Shown: one piece after another, positions 7,323-15,285 of the stretch
How positions within the stretch are numbered: position 1 is the stretch's first letter
How the letters are laid out: every line of letters starts with the position of its first letter
DNA from: Phycisphaerae bacterium
Lineage (GTDB): Bacteria > Planctomycetota > Phycisphaerae > Phycisphaerales > UBA1924
Length of the DNA stretch: 64,000 nt
Direction: 5' to 3'
Assembly: GCA_016793805.1 (NCBI GenBank)
Contig: JAEUIZ010000028.1
Location: forward strand, 1 to 64,000
The notes under the pieces: model-generated
What the model saw: the letters and a program-made list of their open reading frames with translations, nothing else
What the model was told of the DNA's origin: nothing
Database searches by the model: none
Position numbers and translations under genes: made by a program

Positions 7323-8780
7323 TCAGCGGGTGCCGGTGGGGATGTTCGTTGCGGAAGCTTGCTGCGGCGGGCGAGGTTGGGTCGCAGGCCCGGTGCCCGC
7401 CTCATTGAGCCACGCTTTGATCTGGGCCAACACTCGCTCATCGCGGCTCTCGGGCCACGTTGGGGGACGCTTGGCGGTCTCCCACTGGATGAACTGCACG
7501 AGCCCTTCCAGTTCCTGCGGTGTCCCAGCGAAGGGCGGCATGAAGCCTTTGGTCCACTGGAGTTTGGCCACGTTCATCCGCTGCTGGTCCTGCGTCCACG
7601 CGCCCATCAGGTGCGTCAGGCCGTTGACGCCGTTGACCGTGTGGCACACGGCGCATTGGTTGCGGAACGTGAGCGCACCGAGTTGGAGTTGCGGGTTGGG
7701 CATCGAAGCGGCATCGCGGAGCGGGAACGGGTCGCCGGTCGTGCAGCCGATCTCGCGGAGGTGTGCCACCTGCTCGGGCGGAATCGAGTTGCTGTAGAGC
7801 ACGGTGCGGATGGTGTAGGGCTTGCGGACGCCCTCGCGGACGAACTCGCCGCCGGCCGATGCTCCGAAAGCCAGGGCCAGGAGCAGTGTCGCGGTGGCCC
7901 CGTTGATGTAGAGCTTCTGCCGCCACAGGCCAACGACAATGTACCCGCCGATGAGCACGCTCGCGCCCACGGCGATATTCATGAACAGCGTCATGGCGAT
8001 GCTGCCGCCCATCACCCAGGCCCGGCTGTCCTCGGGCATCGCGGCCAGAAACCAGAGGCCAAAGAGCGGCATCAGCACAATCGGAAGCATGAAGCGGGCG
8101 GTGCGGTTGATGAGCCGCGTGCGGTCCTCGCGTGACAGGGAAGGCATGGTGTTGACGATCACCGCGGCGACCAGCCCCGCGATGACCATGCAGGCGATGG
8201 TGCGATAGAAGAGGCTGGGCCAGAACGTGGCGTTGAAGAACCCCTGCCAGATGTTTCCCGACTTCACCCAGTCGCCGGGCGTGAGCTGCCACGAGAGGAT
8301 GCCGTTGATCCAGAAGAGCGAGCCCCACCCGGCGATGCTGTAGATGACCAGCAGCGCCAGCCGCGTGCGGTCGGAGAGGATCTTGCTGTAGCGGTAGAAG
8401 GCGTACCCCGCGACCACCTCGACCCAGAAGAAGATCCACTCGGTCGCCCAGACCCAGTGGAAGACATCGACCATCTTGCCGATCGTCCCGGGCGAGATCT
8501 GAATGCTGGTGAACCACATCGCCACGCCCGTGACCGCGCCGGTCACAAAGGAGACGAGCACGAGGTACTTGAAGTAGGAGTCGCGCACGGTTCGGGCCGC
8601 CGGCTCCTTCCCTTTCATGGCCAGCCACTGGAAGTAGGCCATGAGCATGCCGCCGCCGATGGCGAACTGCGCAAGAAAGACGTGGAAGATCCCCAGCCCG
8701 CCGATGACCATGCCCTTCATGGCGGGGCCGAAGTCGTTGATTGGGTAGGAGATCAAGCCTGAAGCCACGGGATCGGTCAT
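7323..8780 (-). CDS. Cytochrome bd-like oxidase subunit I fused to cytochrome c
   Basis: The protein has 485 residues from the ATG at 8780, preceded by GGAG; a TTG 12 bp upstream is less likely. The first 350 residues form a CydA-like membrane domain: His33 in GIFHVFLAQF (candidate heme ligand), the acidic helix WATEWIFFWVEVVAGYAFYR, and GGEFVREGVRKPY where classical CydA has G-W-x-x-x-E-x-G-R-Q-P-W. The long Q-loop is not evident. A soluble C-terminal domain then carries C-A-V-C-H (about 376-380) and a distal Met in GFMPPF (about 414), a class I cytochrome c. The bd superfamily is known to include members with c-type heme in subunit I. I infer terminal oxidase activity fed by, or passing through, cytochrome c; the electron donor and oxygen affinity are unknown. 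Confidence 0.85.
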   Translation of the reverse strand: MTDPVASGLISYPINDFGPAMKGMVIGGLGIFHVFLAQFAIGGGMLMAYFQWLAMKGKEPAARTVRDSYFKYLVLVSFVTGAVTGVAMWFTSIQISPGTIGKMVDVFHWVWATEWIFFWVEVVAGYAFYRYSKILSDRTRLALLVIYSIAGWGSLFWINGILSWQLTPGDWVKSGNIWQGFFNATFWPSLFYRTIACMVIAGLVAAVIVNTMPSLSREDRTRLINRTARFMLPIVLMPLFGLWFLAAMPEDSRAWVMGGSIAMTLFMNIAVGASVLIGGYIVVGLWRQKLYINGATATLLLALAFGASAGGEFVREGVRKPYTIRTVLYSNSIPPEQVAHLREIGCTTGDPFPLRDAASMPNPQLQLGALTFRNQCAVCHTVNGVNGLTHLMGAWTQDQQRMNVAKLQWTKGFMPPFAGTPQELEGLVQFIQWETAKRPPTWPESRDERVLAQIKAWLNEAGTGPATQPRPPQQASATNIPTGTR

Positions 8781-9153
8781 TGCACACTCCAAGCCGCGCG
8801 ACCCGGGCGCGGACAGATGGCCGCTATTCGAGGAACGCTCATGCCACTGTAGAGGCGGCTGGGGGTGAAATAGTTCCCGACGCCATGCGGAATCGGCCGG
8901 CTGGGCTCATCAATCTCGGCGACGCACCTCTACCGGCACGCCGATGGTGTTCAGGGTCCGTTGGCCGTGCCCAGGCACCTGCGGCTCAATCGTCGCATGT
9001 GTACTTGCCATTCCGCGGTCGCGCACCCGCGACACGTTGGCATCATGTTTCGCTCCGGCGTATCGCTTTAATACCTGTATGACGGGACGCGCGTTCCGCC
9101 ATCCATCTCAAATAGCCGCGGCGGAGATTCCCGCTCGGCCACGGAGCATTCGC
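8781..9153. other. Intergenic region between divergent oxidase and PepSY genes
   Basis: These 373 bp hold no convincing gene. They must contain the promoters of two diverging units. A TTGGCA near 9036 and the T/A-rich TTTAATAC near 9066-9073 are the only promoter-like spots I see before the PepSY gene. No clear operator palindrome was found. Confidence 0.4.
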
Positions 9154-9780
9154 ATGGATACTCGGAAACTTACGGTCGGATTTGTCTCGCTCGCCCTGCT
9201 CGCCGGTGCTGGAGCGTGGGCCTTTGCCCAGCCCGGACAGCCGCCCCAGCCCGCCGGGCAGGCCCAGCCCAAAGGCGAGGAGAAGGAAGGCGACGAGGAG
9301 GAAGTCATCACGCTCGACAAGGCCCCCGAGGCCGTCCGCGCCGCCGCGATCAAACTCGTGGGCGACGCCAAGAACATCACCAAGGTCATCAAGGAGGAGG
9401 ACGACGAGGACGTGGTGCAGTACGAGATCGAGTACAACGAGGGCGCGGTCAAGTGTGCCGCGATCTTCTCCGCCGCTGGCGACCTGATGGAGACCGAGAA
9501 GGCCACGACCGAGGCCAAACTCCCGGCGGCGGCGATGGCCGCGCTCAAGAAGGACTATCCGAAGGCCACGTTCGCCAACCCGTTTGTCGTGACTAAGATG
9601 TTCTACGAGGTCGAGATCGTCATCGACGGGAAGAAGCACGAGGTCAAGGTCGATGCCTCGGGCAACATTGAGGATGAATCCAAGGGCGACGACGACCACG
9701 CCAAGGGCGAGGACCACAAGAAGGGCGAGAAGCACGAGGGCAAGAAGGGCGAGAAGGAAGAGGACGACGACAACGACTGA
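9154..9780 (+). CDS. Secreted PepSY-like protein with charged C-terminal tail
   Basis: The protein has 208 residues from the ATG at 9154, which starts a clear signal peptide (MDTRKLTVGFVSLALLAGAGAWAFA, cleavage after about 25). A Gln/Pro linker and a Glu-rich stretch precede a domain of about 120 residues: EAVRAAAIKL, D-V-V-Q-Y-E-I-E-Y, LPAAAMAALKKDYPKA and YEVEIVIDGKKHEVKVDASG. The pattern resembles PepSY-like (putative beta-lactamase-inhibitor-like) domains. The last 40 residues are almost only Lys, Glu, Asp, His and Gly (HAKGEDHKKGEKHEGKKGEK), possibly a metal- or polyanion-binding tail. An upstream in-frame ATG extension lacks a signal. Its role is unknown; it may serve the neighbouring redox and membrane genes. 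Confidence 0.75.
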   Translation: MDTRKLTVGFVSLALLAGAGAWAFAQPGQPPQPAGQAQPKGEEKEGDEEEVITLDKAPEAVRAAAIKLVGDAKNITKVIKEEDDEDVVQYEIEYNEGAVKCAAIFSAAGDLMETEKATTEAKLPAAAMAALKKDYPKATFANPFVVTKMFYEVEIVIDGKKHEVKVDASGNIEDESKGDDDHAKGEDHKKGEKHEGKKGEKEEDDDND

Positions 9781-9867
9781 GCAATGATCCGCCACCGCCC
9801 GCCGTCCCACCGGACGACCGGCGGCTTTCCCCCCGCAGTGCTCCCCGCGTTCAAGGAATCCCGCCCG

Positions 9868-10698
9868 ATGCACCAGTCCACCTCAACCGCCCTCAGCAAA
9901 CTCCCGGCCCTGACCTTCCTCTTCTGGGTCATGAAGATCGCGGCCACCACGCTGGGCGAGACGGCGGGCGACCTGTTCTCGATGACGATGGGCATCGGCT
10001 ACATGTGGAGCACGCTCATCCTGATGTCAGGCTTCGTGGCGGTGCTCATCGGCCAACTGGTCGCCAGGCGCTACATCCCGTTCCTCTACTGGTCCGTCAT
10101 CCTCGCCACCAGCACGGCGGGCACGACGATGTCGGACTTCATGAACCGCACCGCGGCGCACGGCGACGGCCCGGGATTGGGCATCGGCTACGCCAGCGGC
10201 AGCGCGATCCTGCTCAGCACGCTCATCGTCATCCTCATCATCTGGCGGCTTGTCGAGAAGTCGCTCTCCGTCACCGATGTTCGATCACGTCGTGCCGAAG
10301 TCTTCTACTGGTCCGCGATTCTCGTCTCCAACACGCTGGGCACATCGCTGGGCGACTACCTCGCCGACGATTCCGGACTGGGCTTCGCGGGCGGCGCAGC
10401 GCTCATTGGCGGCGTCATCGCGCTGATTGTCGCGGTCTACCTCGTTGCCAAGCGCCTGAAGGTCGCCAGCCCGGCCCTTTACGTGGGCCTTTTCTGGGCG
10501 GCTTTCGTCCTTACACGCCCCTTCGGCGCGACCATGGGCGATGTGCTCACGAAGGCCCCCGCGCAGGGCGGGCTTGGCTTCGGCACCATCGGCTCCTCCG
10601 CCGTTCTGGCGACGGTCCTCGTGGCGGTCATCCTGTACACGATGCGGCGGGATCGCACGACTCTCGGGTCAGTAACAGCTGCCCGTGCCGCTCATTGA
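9868..10698 (+). CDS. DUF347-repeat (COG4705-like) membrane protein
   Basis: The protein has 276 residues from the ATG at 9868. The motif K-I-A-A-T-T-L-G-E-T-x-G-D and its variants SNTLGTSLGDYLAD and TRPFGATMGDVLTK recur, each followed by a hydrophobic pair of helices. Four internal repeats with a conserved G-D at the helix start are the hallmark of DUF347 proteins. The function of the family is not established; the repeated acidic sites in membrane helices suggest cation transport, which is inference only. It lies 87 bp after the PepSY gene on the same strand, and its 3' end overlaps the convergent GlpM-like gene by 7 bp. Confidence 0.8.
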   Translation: MHQSTSTALSKLPALTFLFWVMKIAATTLGETAGDLFSMTMGIGYMWSTLILMSGFVAVLIGQLVARRYIPFLYWSVILATSTAGTTMSDFMNRTAAHGDGPGLGIGYASGSAILLSTLIVILIIWRLVEKSLSVTDVRSRRAEVFYWSAILVSNTLGTSLGDYLADDSGLGFAGGAALIGGVIALIVAVYLVAKRLKVASPALYVGLFWAAFVLTRPFGATMGDVLTKAPAQGGLGFGTIGSSAVLATVLVAVILYTMRRDRTTLGSVTAARAAH

Positions 10699-11048
10699 AA
10701 CCACTTGAAGTGGCCGACGAGCCACAGGTAGCCCACCGCCAGGGCCGCGAAGGCCGCCAGACCCAGCGCGGTCGCCTTGCCCGCGCCCAGTTTTGTGGCC
10801 AACACTATCACCACCGCCATGTACGGTACCCACGAGACCAGCGTGCCTGCCAGCACGAGCTTGGCGTGCTGGCTCACGGCATGGCCGCCCCGCGATGAGC
10901 CGATGAACAGGTACGCGACGACCGTGAAGACCGGCGCGAGTGTCGCCAGCCCTGACCACAGCCGCGATCCGCGCTCCTCCAGGGCGACGATCAGCACAGT
11001 GAAAAGCCCGCCGGTCAGGAAGTAGACGATAATGTTCTTGAGTCCCAT
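10692..11048 (-). CDS. GlpM/DUF3147-like small membrane protein
   Basis: The protein has 118 residues and four hydrophobic helices. The start is the ATG at 11048, with GGAG nine bases upstream; a TTG at 11057 is the alternative. The N-terminal half (Y-F-L-T-G-G-L-F-T-V, then LATLAPVFTVVAYLFIGSS) resembles GlpM-type proteins, which are small four-helix proteins of poorly known function. It is the last gene of a minus-strand unit with the H+-ATPase, 51 bp upstream of it. I infer a membrane role linked to ion balance; the family call is tentative. Confidence 0.6.
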   Translation of the reverse strand: MGLKNIIVYFLTGGLFTVLIVALEERGSRLWSGLATLAPVFTVVAYLFIGSSRGGHAVSQHAKLVLAGTLVSWVPYMAVVIVLATKLGAGKATALGLAAFAALAVGYLWLVGHFKWFQ

Positions 11049-11099
11049 GGCGCTCAACTCCGTTGTGTTGGGGGCGATCCCGCACGCCCGCGTCGCGCT

Positions 11100-13553
11100 C
11101 TACTCCACCGTCCCCTCCGTCTCCGGGACCAGTCGCCTCATCAGAAGCACCTTGGCCGCGTCGTTGACCAGTAGGCAGCAGGCGGCGGCGTAGCCCAGGA
11201 TCGCCAGCACCCGCCACCACGCCAAGGGCGCCAGCGAAGCGAAGCCCAGAAGCCCGATCGTTGCGCCCAGCGCCAGTTCGACTCCCAGCGCGGCCGCCAG
11301 CGCCGCGCTGGGCCGCGACGCCCAGCACCAGCGGCGCTCCCGCGCCGAGACAACCGACCAGACGCCGAAGAACAGAAGCGTGAGGAAACTGAACGCGTGC
11401 AGGTCGCCCATGCGCTCGCCGAGACTCCAGGGCCTCCAGCACAGCCAGAGCAGGAGCAGCGCCTCGACGACCATGAGCACACCCAGCGCCGCCGCGACCC
11501 ACACGAGCGGGCCGATGTTCCACGTCTCGGGCTTGCGCGACCAGCGCACGCGGTCGGTCGCCAGCGCGATCTTGGCGAAGTCCGTAAGGAATGTCAGCAG
11601 CAGCATGGCGAAGGCCGACACCACAAAATGCCCGCTGACCACGAACGCCACCGCCACGAACGCCGACTTGAAGATCGTCCGGCTGATCTTGTTGACGATC
11701 CAGGTGAGGATGCGCTGGTAGATCGAGCGACCCTGGCTCACCAGCGTCACGATGTTGGCCAGCCCCGGGTCGGTCAGCACCACGCTCGCCGCGCCGCGGG
11801 CCACGTCGGTGGCCCCCGCGACGGCGATCCCCACCTCGGCCTGCCGCAGCGGCGGGGCGTCGTTCACGCCGTCACCGGTCATCCCCGTCACGCGCCCCGC
11901 GCCCTGGAGCCGCCGGACCACGGTGTACTTGTCCTCGGGGTAGACCTCGGCCAAACCGTCGGCACCCCCAAGCGGATCGCCGCCGGAGAATCCTCCGCCC
12001 GCCGACGCTTCCGCTCGCACTTCGGAGGCGCGGCGGATCGGCCCCAGACCGACGCGCGTGGCGATCTCCTGCCCGACGGCCAGGGCATCGCCGGTGAGCA
12101 TCTTGACCGAGACCCCCAGGTCGCGCAGGGCCAAGACCATCGCGCGGGCATCCGGTCGGGGCGGGTCCTCCATCGCCACCAGTCCCAGAAGCTCCGGCGC
12201 CGACTCGCCCTCTCCGCGGGCCACCGCGAGCGTCCGAAGCCCGTGCCGGGCCGATTCGGCCACCCGGGACTCCAGGGCCGCGACCGCGCCCGCGTCAAGC
12301 CCGCACACCTCCGCCACCGAGCGCACCGCCCCCTTCACCGCGCGCACGCGCCGCCCGTCGATGAGCACCACGGCCTCCGTCCGACGCGTCGCGACGTCGA
12401 AGGGTGTGAACGAGACGGGTGTCGCCGCGTGCGCCTGCACGCCCGCTTCGGTGGCGCGGGCCGCAGCCAGGAACGCCAGGTCGATGGGGTCCTGGTTGGC
12501 TTCCTGAGAGGCCATCGCCCCGGCGGCGAGCACATCCGCCTGGGTCGCGTCGCCCAGCGGCGTGACCGACCGGACGGCCAACTGGTTCATCGTGATCGTG
12601 CCGGTCTTGTCCACGCACAGCACATCCATCGTGGCTGCATCCTCGGCGGCGCTCAGCCGCGTGACCAGCACGCCGTGCCGCGCCAGCTCTCGGGCTCCCA
12701 GCGCCATGCTGAACGTGAACATCACCGGCAGGGCCACCGGCACGGCGCTCATGAGCAGCACGAGCAGGAGGCTGGAAACCTCCAGCAGCGGGATGCCCCG
12801 CACCGCCGCCAGCGCCGCGACGACGCCGATGAGCACGCCCGTGATCGCGAACAGCCAGCGGACCACCCGGCCCACCACCGCGTCAACGTGCAGCTTCGGG
12901 GTCGCCCGTTGTACCAGTTCGGTGGTGCGGCCAAAGAGCGTCCGGGCGCCGGTCTGCGCGACCACCCCCACAACCTCGCCCCGCCGCACCGCCGCCCCCG
13001 AGGGGGCGGCGTCGCCCGCGGCCTTGTCCACCTCCGCGGACTCGCCGGTGAGCGCGGATTGGTCCACGCTCACCGTCCCGCTCGTCAGCGTGAGGTCCGC
13101 CGGGACGATGTCGCCCGTGCGCACGCGCACGACGTCGCCTGGCGCCAGTTCCCGTGCGGGCAGGAGCGTCCACCGGCCGTCGCGGCGCACACGAGCATTG
13201 ACCTGGAGCCGCCGACGCAGCGCTTCAACGACGCCCGCGGCCCGCCGGTCCTGCACGAACGAAACCACGGCGTTGACGATCAGCAGTCCGCCGACGATGG
13301 CGAGGTCCTCGTACTTCCCGAGCAGGGCGGACACGACCATGATGACTTCGAGCATCCACGCCGAGAGCCCCCAGAACTTGGCGAGCAGCGTCCGCACCGG
13401 GTGGCGGCGCTGTTCGAGCACCTCGTTGGGCCCGTGCTCGGCCAAGAGCCGGGCCGCCTCCGCGGTCGTGAGCCCCGGCGGCTCCGTCGGCGGCTCGGCC
13501 GTCGGCGCGGGAGTGGATGCGACCGAGTTGTCGGGGGCTGCGTCTCCGGGCAT
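11100..13553 (-). CDS. Plasma-membrane-type (P3A) H+-transporting P-type ATPase
   Basis: The protein has 817 residues. Motifs in order are a cytosolic N-terminal domain (LTTAEAARLLAEHGPNEV), the actuator TGES (169-172), helix M4 with P-V-A-L-P-V in place of a heavy-metal C-P-x, the phosphorylation site DKTGT (Asp315), a nucleotide domain, MLTGDALAVGQEIA and TGDGVNDAPPL (about 560), then six C-terminal helices. The absence of CPx and HMA domains and the FWGLSAWMLE helix fit plasma-membrane proton pumps rather than metal ATPases. It extrudes H+ at the cost of ATP. Its start codon abuts the Usp stop (TAAATG), so the two are co-translated; the GlpM-like gene follows. In bacteria such pumps are usually horizontally acquired, which fits the accessory setting. 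Confidence 0.88.
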   Translation of the reverse strand: MPGDAAPDNSVASTPAPTAEPPTEPPGLTTAEAARLLAEHGPNEVLEQRRHPVRTLLAKFWGLSAWMLEVIMVVSALLGKYEDLAIVGGLLIVNAVVSFVQDRRAAGVVEALRRRLQVNARVRRDGRWTLLPARELAPGDVVRVRTGDIVPADLTLTSGTVSVDQSALTGESAEVDKAAGDAAPSGAAVRRGEVVGVVAQTGARTLFGRTTELVQRATPKLHVDAVVGRVVRWLFAITGVLIGVVAALAAVRGIPLLEVSSLLLVLLMSAVPVALPVMFTFSMALGARELARHGVLVTRLSAAEDAATMDVLCVDKTGTITMNQLAVRSVTPLGDATQADVLAAGAMASQEANQDPIDLAFLAAARATEAGVQAHAATPVSFTPFDVATRRTEAVVLIDGRRVRAVKGAVRSVAEVCGLDAGAVAALESRVAESARHGLRTLAVARGEGESAPELLGLVAMEDPPRPDARAMVLALRDLGVSVKMLTGDALAVGQEIATRVGLGPIRRASEVRAEASAGGGFSGGDPLGGADGLAEVYPEDKYTVVRRLQGAGRVTGMTGDGVNDAPPLRQAEVGIAVAGATDVARGAASVVLTDPGLANIVTLVSQGRSIYQRILTWIVNKISRTIFKSAFVAVAFVVSGHFVVSAFAMLLLTFLTDFAKIALATDRVRWSRKPETWNIGPLVWVAAALGVLMVVEALLLLWLCWRPWSLGERMGDLHAFSFLTLLFFGVWSVVSARERRWCWASRPSAALAAALGVELALGATIGLLGFASLAPLAWWRVLAILGYAAACCLLVNDAAKVLLMRRLVPETEGTVE

Positions 13554-14048
13554 TTAGGTCCTTGCTGCGGCGGTCGCGGGCACGACCAGCACCGGGCAGG
13601 GCGCGTGCCGCACGACCGCCTCGGCCGTGCTGCCCATGAGCAAGCGCGAAAGCCCGCCGCGTCCGTGCGTGCCGATGACGATCAGGTCCGCGCCCCACTC
13701 GCGCGCCGAAGCGCACACCTCCGCGCCCGGCGCACCTTCGCGCAGGAACTGGTGGGCGACGGCCACGCCCGGCGCATCCTTGGCCGCCTGGGCGAGGATG
13801 CCCTTGCCATCGTCCAAGAGGATCTGGCGCATCTCCGCCGCGGGCGGCCCGCCCTCGACGGCGACTGCGCCGGTCACGTTGACGGCGTGCACCATCGCCA
13901 CCTGCGCGCCGAGAGCGCTGGCGAGCGCGACCCCGACTCCGACCGCCCGTGTGAAACTATGGAGCAGGCCTGCGGGCGCATGATCGCCCGGGGCGGCCGG
14001 ACGCGTGTTCGGCTTGCACCCGGGAGCGCCGACCAGGAGCCTGACCAT
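13554..14048 (-). pseudogene. Universal stress protein, 5' end replaced by IS110
   Basis: From about residue 31 on this is a UspA-domain protein: TRAVGVGVALASALGAQVAM, then GADLIVIGTHGRGGLSRLLM (the G-2x-G-9x-G-S/T ATP-binding signature) and APCPVLVVP. The normal first strand and P-loop Asp (usually about 15-20 residues, I-L-V-P-x-D-F-S) are missing. In their place is read-through from the antisense of the IS110 transposase gene; the only upstream ATG (14048) overlaps that gene's own start codon. The junction lies near 13958. It may still be made as a chimera, because the ATPase gene depends on the same transcript. Confidence 0.75.
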
Positions 14049-15285
14049 GTGGACGATCGGGATCGATGCGCATTACCGGCTGTTCGTGCTGTGCGTGCTC
14101 AACGAGAAGGGCGAGGTCGTGAAGGAGGAGACGATCAAGGGGAGTCCCGGGGACGTGGCCCGGTTCGTCAAGGGGCTGCGGCGGCCTTCGCGGATCTGCT
14201 TCGAGGCCTCGTGCGGCTACGGCACGCTCTACGGCGAGCTCACGCCGGTGGCCCGGGAGGTGGTCGTCGCGCACCCGGGGCAGCTGCGGCTGATCTTCCG
14301 CGCCAAGCAGAAGCACGACCGGGTCGACGCCCGGAAGCTGGCCAAGCTCCTGTACCTGGGCGAGGTCCCGCGGGTGCACGTGCCGACGCTGGACGTGCGG
14401 TCGTGGCGGGGGCAGATCGAGTTCCGCCGCGGCCTGGTGACCAAGAGCACGCGGGCCAAGAACGCGCTGCGGGCGCTGGTGCGGACGCACGCGATCGTCG
14501 CGCCCCGCGGCGACTCGCTGTGGTCCAGGAAGGGCCGTGCATGGGCGGCGGCGCTGGAGTTGCCGCCGCTGGAGGCGCTCAAGCGGGACATGCTGCTCCG
14601 GGAGATCGAGTTCTACCGGGCGTCGATCCGCGAGGTGCAGAAGCGGCTGGACGAGGTCGCCGAGGCCCACGCCGGCGTGGCGCTGCTGCGGACGATCCCG
14701 GGCGTCGGTCCGCGGACGGCCGAGGCGTTCGTGGCGTACGTGGACAAGCCCGAGCGGTTCGGCTCGGCGCGCCTGGCGGGCTCCTACTTCGGGCTGGTGC
14801 CGAGCCTGGACCAGAGCGCGGGCAAGGAACGCTTCGGGCACATCACGCGCGAGGGGCCGGGGACGGTGCGGTGGCTGCTGACGGAGGCGGCGTGGCGCGC
14901 GGTGCGGCTGTCCCCGTCGCTGCGGGCGTTCTACGAGCGGGTGCTGCACGGGAAGAAGGAGCGCAAGCCGCTGGCGCTGATCGCGACGGCCCGGCACCTG
15001 TCGGAGGTGATGCTGGCGATGCTCAAGAGCGGCGTGGAATGGGAGGAGCGGCGGGCGGAGAAGAAGGCGGCGTGAGGGCTGGCCCAACGAGAGGAGGCAG
15101 ACGTCGAGCGGATCAGCGGGATCGACGGTCGGACCCCGAAGCTTGCCCATGGCCGCCACCGGGCCGTCAATGTGAATGGGGCCGATCGCACTTGTTGAGT
15201 GGCGCGTCCTTGCGGCGACGCCGGATAGATGGTTGGAGCGATCCCGAAAAGACCGCTGACGAGCTTGACAACGGCCTGCTCATAG
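13958..15285 (+). mobile_element. IS110-family insertion sequence (approximate ends)
   Basis: The bounds are inferred from where flanking homology stops: Usp at about 13958 and the restriction helicase at about 15286. This gives about 1.3 kb with one transposase gene, about 90 bp before it and 210 bp after it. IS110 elements have no terminal inverted repeats, and many encode a bridge RNA in the non-coding end. The longer 3' non-coding part (15076-15285) is the more likely place here. Confidence 0.65.
14047..15075 (+). CDS. IS110-family DEDD transposase
   Basis: The protein has 342 residues from the ATG at 14047. The N-terminal RuvC-like DEDD domain has Asp7 in TIGIDAHY, Glu in ICFEASCGYG, and the H-D-R-V-D-A-R-K-L-A motif. 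The C-terminal domain has LLRTIPGVGPRTAEAFVAYV and YFGLVPS, the helix-hairpin-helix and catalytic-serine region of IS110 recombinases. Length and motifs are complete, so the enzyme is probably active or recently active. Known relatives work with a structured RNA that specifies donor and target. Both neighbours are broken genes (Usp left, restriction helicase right), so this copy probably marks a deletion or rearrangement endpoint. Confidence 0.92.
   Translation: MWTIGIDAHYRLFVLCVLNEKGEVVKEETIKGSPGDVARFVKGLRRPSRICFEASCGYGTLYGELTPVAREVVVAHPGQLRLIFRAKQKHDRVDARKLAKLLYLGEVPRVHVPTLDVRSWRGQIEFRRGLVTKSTRAKNALRALVRTHAIVAPRGDSLWSRKGRAWAAALELPPLEALKRDMLLREIEFYRASIREVQKRLDEVAEAHAGVALLRTIPGVGPRTAEAFVAYVDKPERFGSARLAGSYFGLVPSLDQSAGKERFGHITREGPGTVRWLLTEAAWRAVRLSPSLRAFYERVLHGKKERKPLALIATARHLSEVMLAMLKSGVEWEERRAEKKAA

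Noticed and set aside
8944..9153. N-terminal extension of the PepSY-like protein
   Set aside because: The ATG at 9154 opens a perfect signal peptide; the upstream in-frame codons have no such feature.
9784..9867. Upstream start for the DUF347 protein
   Set aside because: The added residues (MIRHRPPSHRTTGG...) are Arg/Pro-rich and precede the conserved first helix; ATG 9868 fits the family length.
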